DNA of 32,454 bases, from NCBI GenBank assembly GCA_024643385.1, contig JAHEMZ010000030.1:1-32454 (forward strand), given 5' to 3'. Made by a program: the position numbers and the translations under genes. The notes under the pieces are model-generated. The model did not search any database and had not been told where the DNA came from. It saw only the letters and a list, made by a program, of their open reading frames with translations. This stretch comes from Flavobacteriaceae bacterium (GTDB lineage: Bacteria; Bacteroidota; Bacteroidia; Flavobacteriales; Flavobacteriaceae). Shown here piece by piece: positions 16,067 to 23,874 of the stretch (positions are counted from its first letter, which is position 1; each line of letters begins with the position of its first letter).

Positions 16067-16690
16067 TTAATCCTCTTCGTTCATTCTAGCCATTAATTCT
16101 TCGTAAGTTTCAATTTTAACATACATTTTTCCACCCAGCATCACAATAGGAGTATCCATTCCATCCAGGCGTTCCTTGCCTCCGACCAGTGAACTTGCTA
16201 ATTGTGTTTTAATATTTTCATCTTCGGATAGCTTAACAGATTTATAGTTGTAGACACTATTGTCTAAAGAGCTGATCAATGAATCGCATTTGGAAACACA
16301 CAGATCTGTAAGATAAAGGGTGATGGGTTTTTTAGGATCGATTTTAATTAACTCATATTCTTTTCGGATCGCTCTTCGCGATAAACTATCGCTCACATCA
16401 AGTGTATAAGTATACATTGGCTGATGTAACCTTTCAATAACCAGACTAATTAAATTCACTCGTGAAGTGGCCGGGACCCTTACCTTTCTTGGCACCCCAT
16501 TTCTCTGCTTAAATCCGGTACCTTCTACTTCTATGGCAACATCATAATCCTTTAAGTTTTTATTCACCGCAAAAAGCAATAATCTATTATTAACTTTTTC
16601 TTCTTCAATTTCAATGGGAACTTCTTGGGCAACGGTCGCTAATGAGATCAAAGCAAATAAAACAAAAATGACGAATTGCAATCTTTTCAT
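16067..16690 (-). CDS. exported protein with glutaredoxin-like C-terminal domain
   Basis: A 207-residue protein with signal peptide MKRLQFVIFVLFALISLATVAQ. Residues 30-115 are a beta-rich module (LLLFAVNKNLKDYDVAIEVE, VPRKVRVPATSRVNLISLVI). Residues 120-205 look like a small thioredoxin/glutaredoxin fold: strand ITLYLTDL, then Cys131 and Cys135 in CVSKC, then YKSVKLSEDENIKTQL, then TPIVMLGGKMYV with Pro181 at the usual cis-proline place. The spacing is CxxxC rather than CxxC, so redox activity may be altered or absent. The export signal places it in the periplasm or cell surface. Alternative: a structural beta protein whose cysteines form a disulfide. Confidence 0.6.
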   Translation of the reverse strand: MKRLQFVIFVLFALISLATVAQEVPIEIEEEKVNNRLLLFAVNKNLKDYDVAIEVEGTGFKQRNGVPRKVRVPATSRVNLISLVIERLHQPMYTYTLDVSDSLSRRAIRKEYELIKIDPKKPITLYLTDLCVSKCDSLISSLDNSVYNYKSVKLSEDENIKTQLASSLVGGKERLDGMDTPIVMLGGKMYVKIETYEELMARMNEED

Positions 16691-16840
16691 AAGAATAATT
16701 TGCAGCGAAGATACAAATAAATGGGTACAAGGAAAAGACGGATTTTATGGAAACTTGCGCTCTTAATTTATAAAAGCACGTCTTTTTATTGACTTGTAAT
16801 GAGTTAGAATTTAAAAGTTAAGTGTATTTTTAAGAGATAA

Positions 16841-18505
16841 ATGAAATTTATGAAAAATGCAACTCTACTTTTAACATTAATGTTAGTAACGACACAATTA
16901 ATGTCCTCTCAGGAATTATTGAGAAGTGCCCATCAGGAAAAAATGGATGACACTTACCTTCCTGTCGATAAATCCAAAATGGAACGAGGCCCGTCTTATC
17001 AGGTTCGCTCTTCGGAATTCATCACTACTCAGGTAAATGTGGATGCTAACGGTAATGATATTATTGGTGATGCAGGTAATGAACCCTCGCTAGCGGTTGA
17101 TCCTACCAATCCCAACCGGATTGTGGTAGGCTGGCGCCAATTTGATGATATTGGAAGTAACTTCCGCCAAGCCGGTTATGGTTATTCTCTGGATGGAGGA
17201 TTTAGTTTTACTTTTCCGGGGGTGATCGATCCGGGGTTGTTTCGTTCCGATCCAGTGCTGGATTTTGATGCCGAAGGAAATTTTTATTACAACAGCCTTC
17301 AAGGAAACTTTATGTGTGATGTTTTTCAAATTACCGACGGAGGTACAGAATGGTCCGGTCCGGCTCAGGCTAAAGGCGGAGATAAACAATGGATGCGTTT
17401 GGATCGATCGGGGGGAGTAGGGAATCAAAATAATTATTCCTTTTGGAATCCTAGCTTTAGCACATGTTCACCGGGGTCTTTTACACGATCAACAGATGGT
17501 AGTCTTACATTCGAAGATTGCATTAGCATTGATTCGGATCCCATTTGGGGAACCTTAGCCGTCGATAAGAATGGAAATTTATATTTAACCGGACAATCGG
17601 GTAGCGAAATTGTGGTAGTAAGATCTTCCAATGCACAAAATTCGAGTGAAGCGATCGTTTGGGATTTTGTTACTTCTGTTGATCTGGAAGGATCATTGCA
17701 TGCCGGAAATAACGTGAATCCGGGCGGTTTGGTAGGCCAAGCTTGGGTCGATGTGGACATCTCAGAGGGACCCGGTTCAGGAAATATTTATGTTGCGGCC
17801 TCCGTCATCAAATCTGATGACCCTAGTGATGTCATGTTTGCAAAAAGTACGGACGGTGGTTTAACATTTGAATCACCTATTAAAATAAACACTGACGGCA
17901 CTGGAAGTCATAACTGGTTTGGCACCATGAGTGTAGCTCCTAATGGGCGTATAGACATTGTTTGGTTGGATACTCGTGATGATACCAATAACTTTAGCTC
18001 CAGACTATATTATTCATTTTCGGAAGATCAAGGAGTAACTTGGTCTCCCAATGAACCATTATCTCCCGCTTTTGATTCAACCATTGGATGGCCGCAGCAG
18101 CCGAAAATGGGCGACTACTTTGATATGGTGAGTGATAATGATTACGCACATTTAGCCTGGTGTAACACTCTGAATGGTGGACAAGACGTTTATTATACTC
18201 GAATCTCACCCAGTGAAATTATCCTTTCCAATAACGATGAAGCGCTGAATGGATGGGATATAGTCGCCACTCCGAATCCATTCAGTGGACTAATAGAAAT
18301 TCAATTCCATGTGGAAGAAGAGCAATTCGTGAGTGTTGAAGTCTTTGATCTATTGGGAAGAAAAGTAGCAACCCTCGCCAATGATAAAATGAAGGGCTTA
18401 CAAAACATTTCATGGGACGCCACCGCTAAATTTGCAAACGGACTTTATTTCATAGCACTGAAAGGTGAGAGCCAACAAGCGGTAGTTAGGGTTGTAAAAC
18501 AATAA
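16841..18505 (+). CDS. type IX-secreted BNR-repeat protein
   Basis: A 554-residue protein starting with a signal sequence (MKFMKNATLLLTLMLVTTQL). Residues ~75-460 contain repeated propeller blades with Asp-box-like turns (SLDGGFSF, STDGGLTF, SEDQGVTW) and the NEPSLAVDPTNPNRIVVGWR opening common in exo-alpha-sialidase-like surface proteins. No sialidase Arg triad or active-site Tyr/Glu can be confirmed, so I call it BNR-like rather than sialidase. Residues ~473-554 are a Por-type C-terminal sorting domain: ATPNPFSG, FDLLGRKVATL, NGLYFIALKG and the terminal VVRVVKQ. It should be exported by the type IX machine and released or anchored at the surface. The next gene, 81 bases on, is another T9SS cargo. 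Confidence 0.85.
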   Translation: MKFMKNATLLLTLMLVTTQLMSSQELLRSAHQEKMDDTYLPVDKSKMERGPSYQVRSSEFITTQVNVDANGNDIIGDAGNEPSLAVDPTNPNRIVVGWRQFDDIGSNFRQAGYGYSLDGGFSFTFPGVIDPGLFRSDPVLDFDAEGNFYYNSLQGNFMCDVFQITDGGTEWSGPAQAKGGDKQWMRLDRSGGVGNQNNYSFWNPSFSTCSPGSFTRSTDGSLTFEDCISIDSDPIWGTLAVDKNGNLYLTGQSGSEIVVVRSSNAQNSSEAIVWDFVTSVDLEGSLHAGNNVNPGGLVGQAWVDVDISEGPGSGNIYVAASVIKSDDPSDVMFAKSTDGGLTFESPIKINTDGTGSHNWFGTMSVAPNGRIDIVWLDTRDDTNNFSSRLYYSFSEDQGVTWSPNEPLSPAFDSTIGWPQQPKMGDYFDMVSDNDYAHLAWCNTLNGGQDVYYTRISPSEIILSNNDEALNGWDIVATPNPFSGLIEIQFHVEEEQFVSVEVFDLLGRKVATLANDKMKGLQNISWDATAKFANGLYFIALKGESQQAVVRVVKQ

Positions 18506-18555
18506 TATACCTAACATGTTTTTAGACTTTTTAAGGTTAAAAAGGTCCATTTTGC

Positions 18556-18563
18556 TATATTTG
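18556..18563 (+). promoter_or_regulatory. candidate -7 element for the M36 protease gene
   Basis: TATATTTG matches the Bacteroidota -7 consensus TAnnTTTG and lies 23 bases before the ATG at 18587, giving a short leader. No clear -33 TTG is at the expected distance; instead the inverted repeat TTTTTAA/TTAAAAA (18528-18543) sits there. Confidence 0.5.
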
Positions 18564-18586
18564 TATAGTTATTTAATAATGGCCCC

Positions 18587-21500
18587 ATGAAAAGTAACTT
18601 ATTTTTACGTCCTAATACGACGCTCGTTTTTTGTGCAGTTTTATTAACTATTACCTGTTCTTCTCAGATAAAAACACAAACTGCCGCACCTTCCTTTTCG
18701 CAAAAAAATCAAAAAGCTGAATCGGCTACTTCACTAGAAGCTATTTTAAAAGGGAATTCTGAAAACTTTGTTATTACTTCCGAGCATACCAGTAAGGTAA
18801 GTGGTCTGCGGCATATCTATCTGCGTCAAGCGATCAATGGTATTCAAGTGGATGGAACGGATTCCAGTCTTCATTTGGACGCTCAGGGAAATGTAGTTGT
18901 AAGTTATAATAATTTCATCCCCGCTATTTCAGAAACAGTGATAAGTAATACCAGAAATCTTAGTCAAAAGGATGCTATCATTTCAGTGGCAGGGAAAATG
19001 GGCTATGCCTTAGATCATTTAATGGAAATGGAACAAAAAGGGGGAGTTCATCAAGAAATGCTCTTCAACAATGCAGGGATTTCCGGAACAGAGATCCCCG
19101 TTCGGCTATTATATCTTTTTGAAGAAGGCATTGGCACTCGCTTGGTCTGGGAACTTTCTGTGCAGGAACTAACTTCATCAGACTGGTGGAATTTTAAAGT
19201 AGATGCCGGATCCGGAACGATCTTGCGCAAAGATAATTTCACTGTATCTTGTTTTAATGAAGAACACGATCATACGAATGATGGAAATGATATCGATGAT
19301 AATTATAAAGCGACGACATACAATTATAATGTAGAAAATAATCCCTCTTTATTGGTAGGAGCCTATAATGTAATTCCACTCCCAATAGAATCTCCAAATC
19401 ATGGTACTCGTTCTTTAATTAGCAATCCGGATAATCCAACTGCTTCACCTTATGGATGGCATGATACCAATGGCGCAGCGGGAGCAGAGTTTACGCGGAC
19501 CCAGGGAAACAACTGTTCCGCCTATGATGATGATAATAATACGAACACCGCAAGCAATCCAAATGATTATGCTGAAGGGGGTGCTACTTTGACATTTAAC
19601 TTCTCTTTCAATCCGGTTTATTCCCCAGGTACTCAATCAGAAGATGCCGCAGTGACCAATCTATTCTATTGGACAAATATCATTCACGATATTATTTACC
19701 AGTATGGCATGGATGAAGCGGCCGGAAATTTTCAGGAGAATAATTACGGCAATGGAGGCGCAGGAAGTGATAGTGTGAATTCTGAAGCTCAGGATGGTTC
19801 CGGAACTTGTAATGCTAATTTTGGCACCCCAACCGATGGAAATAATCCCAGAATGCAAATGTATGTCTGTGGTTCCAGAGATGGAGATTTTGACAATGGA
19901 GTAATCGTTCATGAATTTGCACACGGCATTTCTAATCGATTGACCGGGGGTCCGGGGAACACGAGTTGTTTGTATAATGAAGAACAAATGGGTGAGGGAT
20001 GGAGTGACTTTTATGCCCTAATGCTTACGATGGAATCCGGTGATGCGGGAACTGATTCTCGTGGAATGGGCACCTGGCTGGTGGGTCAAGGAGCCGGGGG
20101 AGGAGGAATTAGAACATACCCATACAGTACTAATTTTGCAGTAAACCCGCATACTTACGATGCCATCAAAACTGCCGTAGCTCCGCATGGTGTTGGGTCG
20201 GTATGGTGTGCAATGTTGTGGGAAATGACCTGGGAATTAATTAATGATCATGGTTTTGATGCAGATATATACTCGTTTACCGGGGATGCAAATTTAGATG
20301 CAGGAAATATTCAGGCTTTGGCTATCGTAACAGAAGGATTAAAACTACAACCTTGCAGTCCGGGGTTCGTGGATGGAAGGGATGCTATACTATTGGCTGA
20401 TCAAAATATCTATGGCGGGGCCAATCAATGTGCCATTTGGGATGCCTTTGCAAGACGCGGATTAGGCGCCAGTGCCAATCAGGGTTTAACGAGTAGTAAG
20501 ACGGATGGCACCCAAGCTTTTGATGTGCCTGCGGGAACCGGAGGATTCGATAATACTCTCGATGAGATATGTATCACGCAAGGTGTACAAACCGGATTGG
20601 GTGGGGGAAGTCCTGCCGGAGGAATTTACAGTGGAAATGGCGTAACGGATGGGGGAGACGGTAGTACTTATTCATTTGACCCTACAGTCGCTGGGATTGG
20701 AGATACTGTCGTAACGTACTCTATTGCGGACGCATGTTCAGGAGGATCAGTTTCTGATTATGATGAAACGATCACCGTTTCAGATGGTTTACCGGATTTA
20801 GTTTGTCAAGATATTAGTGTAAACCTCGATGGCGGCGGTAATGCGTCCATTGTATGGCAGGATGTGGTAGCAAATACGATTCCCGGTGGATATTCCTATG
20901 AAGTAATTCCGAATACACCGGCTACTTTAACCGGTGGCGCTACTTCAGTTTCACTAGCGGATGATAATGGAACAGGTGCAATACCCATAGGGTTTAATTT
21001 TGAATTCTATAAAACTACATATACCAACTTCTATATCGCATCCAACGGGTTCATTTCCTTTACCGGAAATGGAATGACAGGTCCTGCTTCATGGACACCA
21101 ACGGCATTGCCAAATGCCGGAGTTCCGAACGGAATGATCTGCGGTGTATGGGACGATTTAAGTCCGAATATTGGTGGTACCATCAAATATCAGTCATTCG
21201 GATCTTCACCGAATCGCAAGATGGTAATTGAATTTAATGCAGTACGCTTGTATGGAAGTACCAAAACAGTGACCTTTCAAATTCACTTGAATGAGTCTAC
21301 CCATATCATTAATGCTTACCTAATCAACGTGCAAAGTGATGGAACAGCCAGAACCTTTGGTCTGGAAAATGCCGCCGGTGACATGGGGATCACGGATCCT
21401 GCGACCAATTTAGGTAACTGGACCGCTACCAATGTAGCAAGAGCATTTGTGCCACAGCCTGATGTAGTTGCCGACAATTGCGGATATTCAGTTAATATAA

Positions 21501-23308
21501 GTCTAAGTAAAGAAGATTTCACTTGTCAGGATGTTGGAACCAACATCATTACGGTAACAGCCGATGATGGCAACGGTGGAATATCTACCTGTAATGCTAC
21601 AGTTACGGTAACAGGCACTACTACCACCTATTCCGGGGGTAATTGGAACAATGGTTTACCTGATCTTGGTAAGAATGCAAGATTTAGTCAAAACTACAAT
21701 ACCAGCAGTGGAAGTATCGATGCTTGCTCTTGTGAAATAGATTCAGGGGTAACTGTTACGGTAGAGGCCGATGATAACTTGAACATTTTAGGAAATATTA
21801 CCAATAATGGGAACTTAATCATCGAACACCAAGGTAGTGTTGTTCAAACGGATGATGATGCTTTCACCACCAACAATGGTACCATCAATGTAAATTTAAC
21901 AACCCCCGACCTGGCATCCCGTGACTTTATGGTTCTGGGGAGCCCAATGACGGCCGAAGATCGAAGTGCAGTTTGGAATAATGCGTTTTTGGTTTTAAAC
22001 CATGACACCAATTTATTTGTCCCGAACCCGCAGGTGGAAGCGCAAATGCCGGGAGCAGAAAATTTTGCAGACGACAATTACGATAACTGGATCGCCTATA
22101 CCGGCCCTATTAATGTAGGGGAAGGGTATATCGTTCGTCCACAATCGGGATACGGTCAACCGGGCGGTATCTTTAATTATACGTATCAAGGAGGAACCTT
22201 GAACAACGGAGAAGTGACCTTCGATGTCCTTTATAATACGCCGGGACCTACTTCAGCCGATAATAAGAATGCTAGTCCTAACGTACTGGCAAACCCTTAT
22301 CCGTCGGCCATCTGGGCCAACGATTTTATCACTGCAAACTCAATGGTGGATGAAGTATTCTTCTGGGAACATTTAACGCCCCCAAGTTCATCGATTCCGG
22401 GAGCAGGCACCATGAACTTTAATATGCAAGATATTTCCATGTATAACCTTGGAGGAGGAAATGCAGCACCCAGTGATCCGGGCACGTCTACTCAACCCAA
22501 TGGCTTTATTTCAACAGGACAAGGATTCGGGATCAAAGCGACTGCCGCAGGCACCGCTATTTTTAACAACAGCATGAGAAGGACATCCGGAAACAATACT
22601 TTAAGAGGTCCTGTGAACGATGATCCTGAGCGTATTTGGGTGAAACTTTCTTTGCCGCAATACGAATTGCAAAATACCACCTTAATAGGTTTCTCAGAAA
22701 ATACTACGGCAGGTTTAGACAGTGGTTACGATAGTAGAAGATTGGCTACTGTACTTTCGCTGTATTCACATTTAGAGGATGGAAGTCAGCAATTGGGTAT
22801 TCAGACTCGTGAAGCCTTTGAAAGTGGTATTAAGGTACCATTGGGCTACTCTAGTTTAGTGGAAGAGGAACTCGAGTACGAAATTTCAATCGCCGCGATA
22901 GAGGGGACCGAACTTACAGCTGCCACCATTTATTTAATGGATAATCAAGAAAATGTGGTGGTGGTTTTGAACGATGGTGCTTACAGTTTCAAAAGTGCCG
23001 AAGGAACCTTCCATAATCGATTTACATTATTATTTGAAGGAGCCGAAGTGATCTTAGATAATAATCAGTCCTTTTTGAATTCTATTAGTCTGTTTCCCAA
23101 TCCAACGAACCATAACATTAACATTGTGTCACCTTTGACGAACATTGAACAAATTGACGTATATGATTTACAAGGAAGATCCGTTTTGTCAATGGAGGTA
23201 CAAGCAACGGTAGTTAATGTTGATCTGTCAAAATTCCAGAACTCCGTTTATTTTGTAGAGATTTCCACCGAAATAGGATCCATTACCAAACGGATCATTA
23301 AAAATTAA
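18587..23308 (+). CDS. type IX-secreted M36-family (fungalysin-like) metalloprotease, multidomain
   Basis: A 1573-residue extracellular zinc protease. Order: signal peptide (1-27); FTP-like propeptide (about 50-215, strands such as LRHIYLRQAINGIQVDG); M36 catalytic domain (about 250-650) with HEFAH at 442-446, followed by GISNRLTGGPG, and the third ligand Glu470 in GEGWSDFY; a CQDISVNLD repeat beginning at 740 that is interrupted by a separate ~195-residue beta domain and resumes at DNCG (963-966); a beta-helix-like region with SGGNWNNGLPD (about 1010 on); and a sorting domain from about 1497 (SLFPNPTN, YDLQGRSVLS, VYFVEI). The propeptide would inhibit the enzyme until secretion. All catalytic residues are intact. 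Confidence 0.92.
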   Translation: MKSNLFLRPNTTLVFCAVLLTITCSSQIKTQTAAPSFSQKNQKAESATSLEAILKGNSENFVITSEHTSKVSGLRHIYLRQAINGIQVDGTDSSLHLDAQGNVVVSYNNFIPAISETVISNTRNLSQKDAIISVAGKMGYALDHLMEMEQKGGVHQEMLFNNAGISGTEIPVRLLYLFEEGIGTRLVWELSVQELTSSDWWNFKVDAGSGTILRKDNFTVSCFNEEHDHTNDGNDIDDNYKATTYNYNVENNPSLLVGAYNVIPLPIESPNHGTRSLISNPDNPTASPYGWHDTNGAAGAEFTRTQGNNCSAYDDDNNTNTASNPNDYAEGGATLTFNFSFNPVYSPGTQSEDAAVTNLFYWTNIIHDIIYQYGMDEAAGNFQENNYGNGGAGSDSVNSEAQDGSGTCNANFGTPTDGNNPRMQMYVCGSRDGDFDNGVIVHEFAHGISNRLTGGPGNTSCLYNEEQMGEGWSDFYALMLTMESGDAGTDSRGMGTWLVGQGAGGGGIRTYPYSTNFAVNPHTYDAIKTAVAPHGVGSVWCAMLWEMTWELINDHGFDADIYSFTGDANLDAGNIQALAIVTEGLKLQPCSPGFVDGRDAILLADQNIYGGANQCAIWDAFARRGLGASANQGLTSSKTDGTQAFDVPAGTGGFDNTLDEICITQGVQTGLGGGSPAGGIYSGNGVTDGGDGSTYSFDPTVAGIGDTVVTYSIADACSGGSVSDYDETITVSDGLPDLVCQDISVNLDGGGNASIVWQDVVANTIPGGYSYEVIPNTPATLTGGATSVSLADDNGTGAIPIGFNFEFYKTTYTNFYIASNGFISFTGNGMTGPASWTPTALPNAGVPNGMICGVWDDLSPNIGGTIKYQSFGSSPNRKMVIEFNAVRLYGSTKTVTFQIHLNESTHIINAYLINVQSDGTARTFGLENAAGDMGITDPATNLGNWTATNVARAFVPQPDVVADNCGYSVNISLSKEDFTCQDVGTNIITVTADDGNGGISTCNATVTVTGTTTTYSGGNWNNGLPDLGKNARFSQNYNTSSGSIDACSCEIDSGVTVTVEADDNLNILGNITNNGNLIIEHQGSVVQTDDDAFTTNNGTINVNLTTPDLASRDFMVLGSPMTAEDRSAVWNNAFLVLNHDTNLFVPNPQVEAQMPGAENFADDNYDNWIAYTGPINVGEGYIVRPQSGYGQPGGIFNYTYQGGTLNNGEVTFDVLYNTPGPTSADNKNASPNVLANPYPSAIWANDFITANSMVDEVFFWEHLTPPSSSIPGAGTMNFNMQDISMYNLGGGNAAPSDPGTSTQPNGFISTGQGFGIKATAAGTAIFNNSMRRTSGNNTLRGPVNDDPERIWVKLSLPQYELQNTTLIGFSENTTAGLDSGYDSRRLATVLSLYSHLEDGSQQLGIQTREAFESGIKVPLGYSSLVEEELEYEISIAAIEGTELTAATIYLMDNQENVVVVLNDGAYSFKSAEGTFHNRFTLLFEGAEVILDNNQSFLNSISLFPNPTNHNINIVSPLTNIEQIDVYDLQGRSVLSMEVQATVVNVDLSKFQNSVYFVEISTEIGSITKRIIKN

Positions 23309-23328
23309 TGATAATCTTACTTCTACAT

Positions 23329-23354
23329 AAAACGCCCCGTTTTGGGGCGTTTTT
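23329..23354. terminator. strong bidirectional terminator
   Basis: A perfect ten-pair stem AAAACGCCCC/GGGGCGTTTT with loop GTTTT lies 20 bases after the M36 protease stop. The AAAA and TTTT ends give a T-tract on either strand, serving the protease gene and the convergent SemiSWEET gene. Confidence 0.9.
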
Positions 23355-23371
23355 CATTTATTTGGTTAGCA

Positions 23372-23644
23372 TTAGTTCTCGTGACTTTCTTCCAGTAATT
23401 TGTAAACTAAAATAGTTCCGGCAAGTAATAAAGTTACCGCATTACCAATAATTATGGGCAACTGTTTATTCGAGACACCATAGCAGATCCACAAGGCCAC
23501 TCCGGTTACGAATAACAGGTACATAGGCAAGGACAATTGCTTGGTATTTCTGGAACGTATAGTTTTAATGGCTTGAGGTAAAAAACTTACCGTAGTCAAA
23601 AAAGCCGCTACATTTCCTATGATGGGGGTTAATTCCATAAACAT
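23372..23644 (-). CDS. SemiSWEET sugar transporter (MtN3/PQ-loop)
   Basis: A 90-residue protein with three transmembrane helices, the size of a SemiSWEET that forms a dimer for sugar diffusion across the inner membrane. Helix 1 carries the diagnostic FLTTVSFLPQAIKTIRSRNT (PQ motif in TVSFLPQ), followed by a second helix (LPMYLLFVTGVALWICYGV) with the conserved W-xx-YG ending and a third (IIIGNAVTLLLAGTILVYKL) with the GN pattern. The start could also be ATG at 23638 (MELTPIIGN). Sugar specificity cannot be read. It converges with the M36 protease across a strong terminator and is divergent from the Lgt-like gene. Confidence 0.92.
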   Translation of the reverse strand: MFMELTPIIGNVAAFLTTVSFLPQAIKTIRSRNTKQLSLPMYLLFVTGVALWICYGVSNKQLPIIIGNAVTLLLAGTILVYKLLEESHEN

Positions 23645-23742
23645 ACTTTTTAACGATACAAATTTGCTATAAAGTCATGAACATCATTACATTCCGATTA
23701 ACCAAAAGATGTTTTTTTTTAACATATTTCATAATATTTTAC

Positions 23743-23850
23743 TATCTTTCAATGAATCAAGGAGATAGATGAATTATTTTTCAACATTCTTTGTTGAATG
23801 AAACGGCTTAGCTAATAGCGTATTGGTGTCGTTGGTTGTCTACCCAATAC
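23743..23850 (+). promoter_or_regulatory. promoter-like box and two inverted repeats in the Lgt-like gene leader
   Basis: TATCTTTC (23743-23750) is one base from the -7 consensus. Downstream lie two perfect seven-pair inverted repeats: TTCAACA/TGTTGAA at 23780-23798 with loop TTCTT, and GTATTGG/CCAATAC at 23820-23826 and 23844-23850 with a 17-base loop. With the ATG at 23875 the leader would be about 115-120 bases and able to fold into two stem-loops. Whether they bind a protein, fold in RNA or are chance is unknown. Confidence 0.35.
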
Positions 23851-23874
23851 ACAACTCATTCTAAATTGAGAGAT

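Noticed and set aside
23677..23772. 31-codon plus-strand frame with a hydrophobic stretch upstream of the Lgt-like gene
   Set aside because: A/T-rich Phe/Tyr/Ile content is expected by chance in this spacer; no supporting signal beyond an ATG.
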